From NCBI GenBank assembly GCA_028288645.1, contig JAQBNJ010000529.1, positions 1 to 7,740 on the forward strand: DNA of 7,740 bases, written 5' to 3'. Origin of the DNA: Sediminibacterium sp. (GTDB lineage: Bacteria > Bacteroidota > Bacteroidia > Chitinophagales > Chitinophagaceae). Each line of letters begins with the position of its first letter. The first letter of the stretch is position 1. The notes beneath the pieces were generated by a model. That model worked only from the letters and a program-made list of their open reading frames with translations. It had not been told where the DNA came from and searched no databases. Below are positions 7,014 through 7,740 of this stretch, piece after piece. The translations under genes were made by a program, and so were the position numbers.

Positions 7014-7086
7014 AGCTGCGAGCTATGAGCCGTGAGCTGTGAGCCTGGGCGTTTAGCCCGAAGCTTACGGCTCATAGCTCACAGCT
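7014..7086. repeat. 25-bp inverted repeat (GAGCTATGAGCC family) upstream of porV
   Basis: The arms 7014-7038 and 7062-7086 are complementary at 23 of 25 positions, one of the two exceptions being a G-U pair in RNA. The core GAGCTATGAGCCGT (7020-7033) against 7067-7080 is a perfect 14 bp. The loop holds a second hairpin, GGGC (7047-7050) with GCCC (7056-7059) around GTTTA. The left side is also a direct repeat: GAGCTATGAGCC then GAGCTGTGAGCC two bases later. It ends 33 bases before the porV start, so in a read-through transcript it lies in the leader; it has no T run for intrinsic termination. Confidence 0.9.
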
Positions 7087-7119
7087 GTATTAACTAAATT
7101 TTAAATCAAATCAATTTTG

Positions 7120-7740
7120 ATGACTCCGATCGTGAAAAAAATGTTTACAGGGTTTGCAGCCATCTGCCTGGCAGGATCCCTACAGGCACAGACCGATTCT
7201 ATAAATATTGTCTCTACAGCGGTTCCTTTCCTGCGGATATCGCCTGATGCACGCGCGGGTGGCATGGGTGACCTGGCCATCGCCACATCTCCCGATGCCA
7301 ATGCGCCTTTCTGGAACCTTGCCAAAATACCGTTTGCCAAAAAGAATTCAGCGATAGCGGTGAACTATACACCATGGCTAAAGGATCTGGGCCTTACAGA
7401 TGTGTACCTCGCAAGCCTTGCAGCTTATTATAAACTGGATGATCAAAGTGCATTGTCCACTTCACTCAGGTATTTCAGCCTTGGTAATATCCAGTTGACC
7501 GACTATTCAGGAAATATCCTGAACACGGTAAAGCCCAGCGAATTCTCGATCGATGCGGGTTATTCAAGATTGATCAATGATAAAATGAGTATCGGTGTTG
7601 CCATGCGTTATATCAACTCAAGATTGGTAGTGGGTGATGTAGGAACCGGTGTTGTATACAAAGCAGGTAATTCAGTGGCGGGCGACATATCGCTGTTCTA
7701 TCACGGTGTGAATGATGCCGGTGAAGGATTAAACTGGGGA
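7120..7740 (+). CDS. porV: Type IX secretion outer-membrane protein PorV (LptO), 3'-truncated by window
   Basis: PorV is a FadL-like outer-membrane beta-barrel that collects cargo from the SprA translocon and presents it to PorU, with which it forms the attachment complex. The frame is open for 207 codons to the window edge; the family usually has roughly 380-400 residues, so about half is present. The start ATG at 7120 gives MTPIVKKMFTGF, a good signal peptide with a basic n-region, cleaved probably after LQA (residue 23). ATG at 7141 would lose the lysines and is less likely; an in-frame stop lies upstream at 7102-7104. The mature N-terminus has STAVPFLRISPDARAGGMGD (32-51) and IATSPDANAPFWN (54-66), the hallmark PorV opening. 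The following segments alternate as in barrel strands, such as SALSTSLRYFSLGNI and KMSIGVAMRYINS. Position directly after porU supports the name. Confidence 0.95.
   Translation, partial: MTPIVKKMFTGFAAICLAGSLQAQTDSINIVSTAVPFLRISPDARAGGMGDLAIATSPDANAPFWNLAKIPFAKKNSAIAVNYTPWLKDLGLTDVYLASLAAYYKLDDQSALSTSLRYFSLGNIQLTDYSGNILNTVKPSEFSIDAGYSRLINDKMSIGVAMRYINSRLVVGDVGTGVVYKAGNSVAGDISLFYHGVNDAGEGLNWG

Larger units (their letters stand above)
6824..7119. other. porU-porV spacer, 296 bases, no gene
   Basis: No convincing coding frame is seen in this gap. After the porU stop comes an AT-rich stretch (6824-6900) without a clear intrinsic terminator. A GC-rich structured segment (6901-6984) and a large stem-loop (7014-7086) follow, then an AT-rich leader before the porV start. 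TAAATTTT (7095-7102) resembles a -7 element but no -33 element is found at a suitable distance, so I cannot say whether porV has its own promoter or is read from porU. Confidence 0.7.

Noticed and set aside
7101..7340. Minus-strand open frame overlapping the porV start
   Set aside because: It is a shadow of the porV signal peptide and its conserved N-terminal motif on the other strand.

Overview
The window looks like a chromosomal segment from a Bacteroidota bacterium, most like the Chitinophagaceae and relatives. Its genes belong to the type IX secretion system (T9SS), which is essentially confined to this phylum. Starts lack a clear Shine-Dalgarno sequence, and the spacers carry stuttered AT-rich or GTG-rich words of a kind common in these genomes. 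The family-level placement is an inference from protein character and repeat style, not from a search.

Layout from left to right. (1) Bases 6-72 hold a nearly perfect 26-bp inverted repeat just past the end of murF. (2) Bases 82-1368, minus strand, are murF, the last cytoplasmic ligase of peptidoglycan precursor synthesis. (3) Bases 1369-1661 are a spacer holding an inverted array of CACGAATT / AATTCGTG words, a 16-bp palindrome at its centre, and the intrinsic terminator of gldJ. (4) Bases 1662-3227, minus strand, are gldJ, a gliding/T9SS lipoprotein with an FGE-sulfatase (SUMF1-like) fold. (5) Bases 3228-3403 are a divergent promoter region. (6) Bases 3404-6823, plus strand, are porU, the C25 cysteine-protease sortase of the T9SS. 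(7) Bases 6824-7119 are a spacer with a structured segment that partly resembles a cobalamin riboswitch core, then a large stem-loop. (8) From base 7120 to the window edge is porV, the outer-membrane shuttle/anchor for PorU, cut off at 207 codons.

How the genes fit together: GldJ is an outer-membrane lipoprotein of the gliding/T9SS apparatus. PorU removes the C-terminal signal of exported cargo and joins the cargo to a surface anchor. PorV brings cargo from the translocon to PorU and holds PorU at the surface. From memory, porV, porU and gldJ are also adjacent in Flavobacterium johnsoniae, so the cluster is a conserved one and gives strong support to the names. MurF is a cell-wall housekeeping enzyme that sits beside it.

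No mobile element, CRISPR, tRNA or rRNA gene is visible. The least explained material is in the spacers. Three of the four gaps each hold a different word family arranged as a long inverted repeat, and the porU-porV gap also holds a possible small structured RNA.
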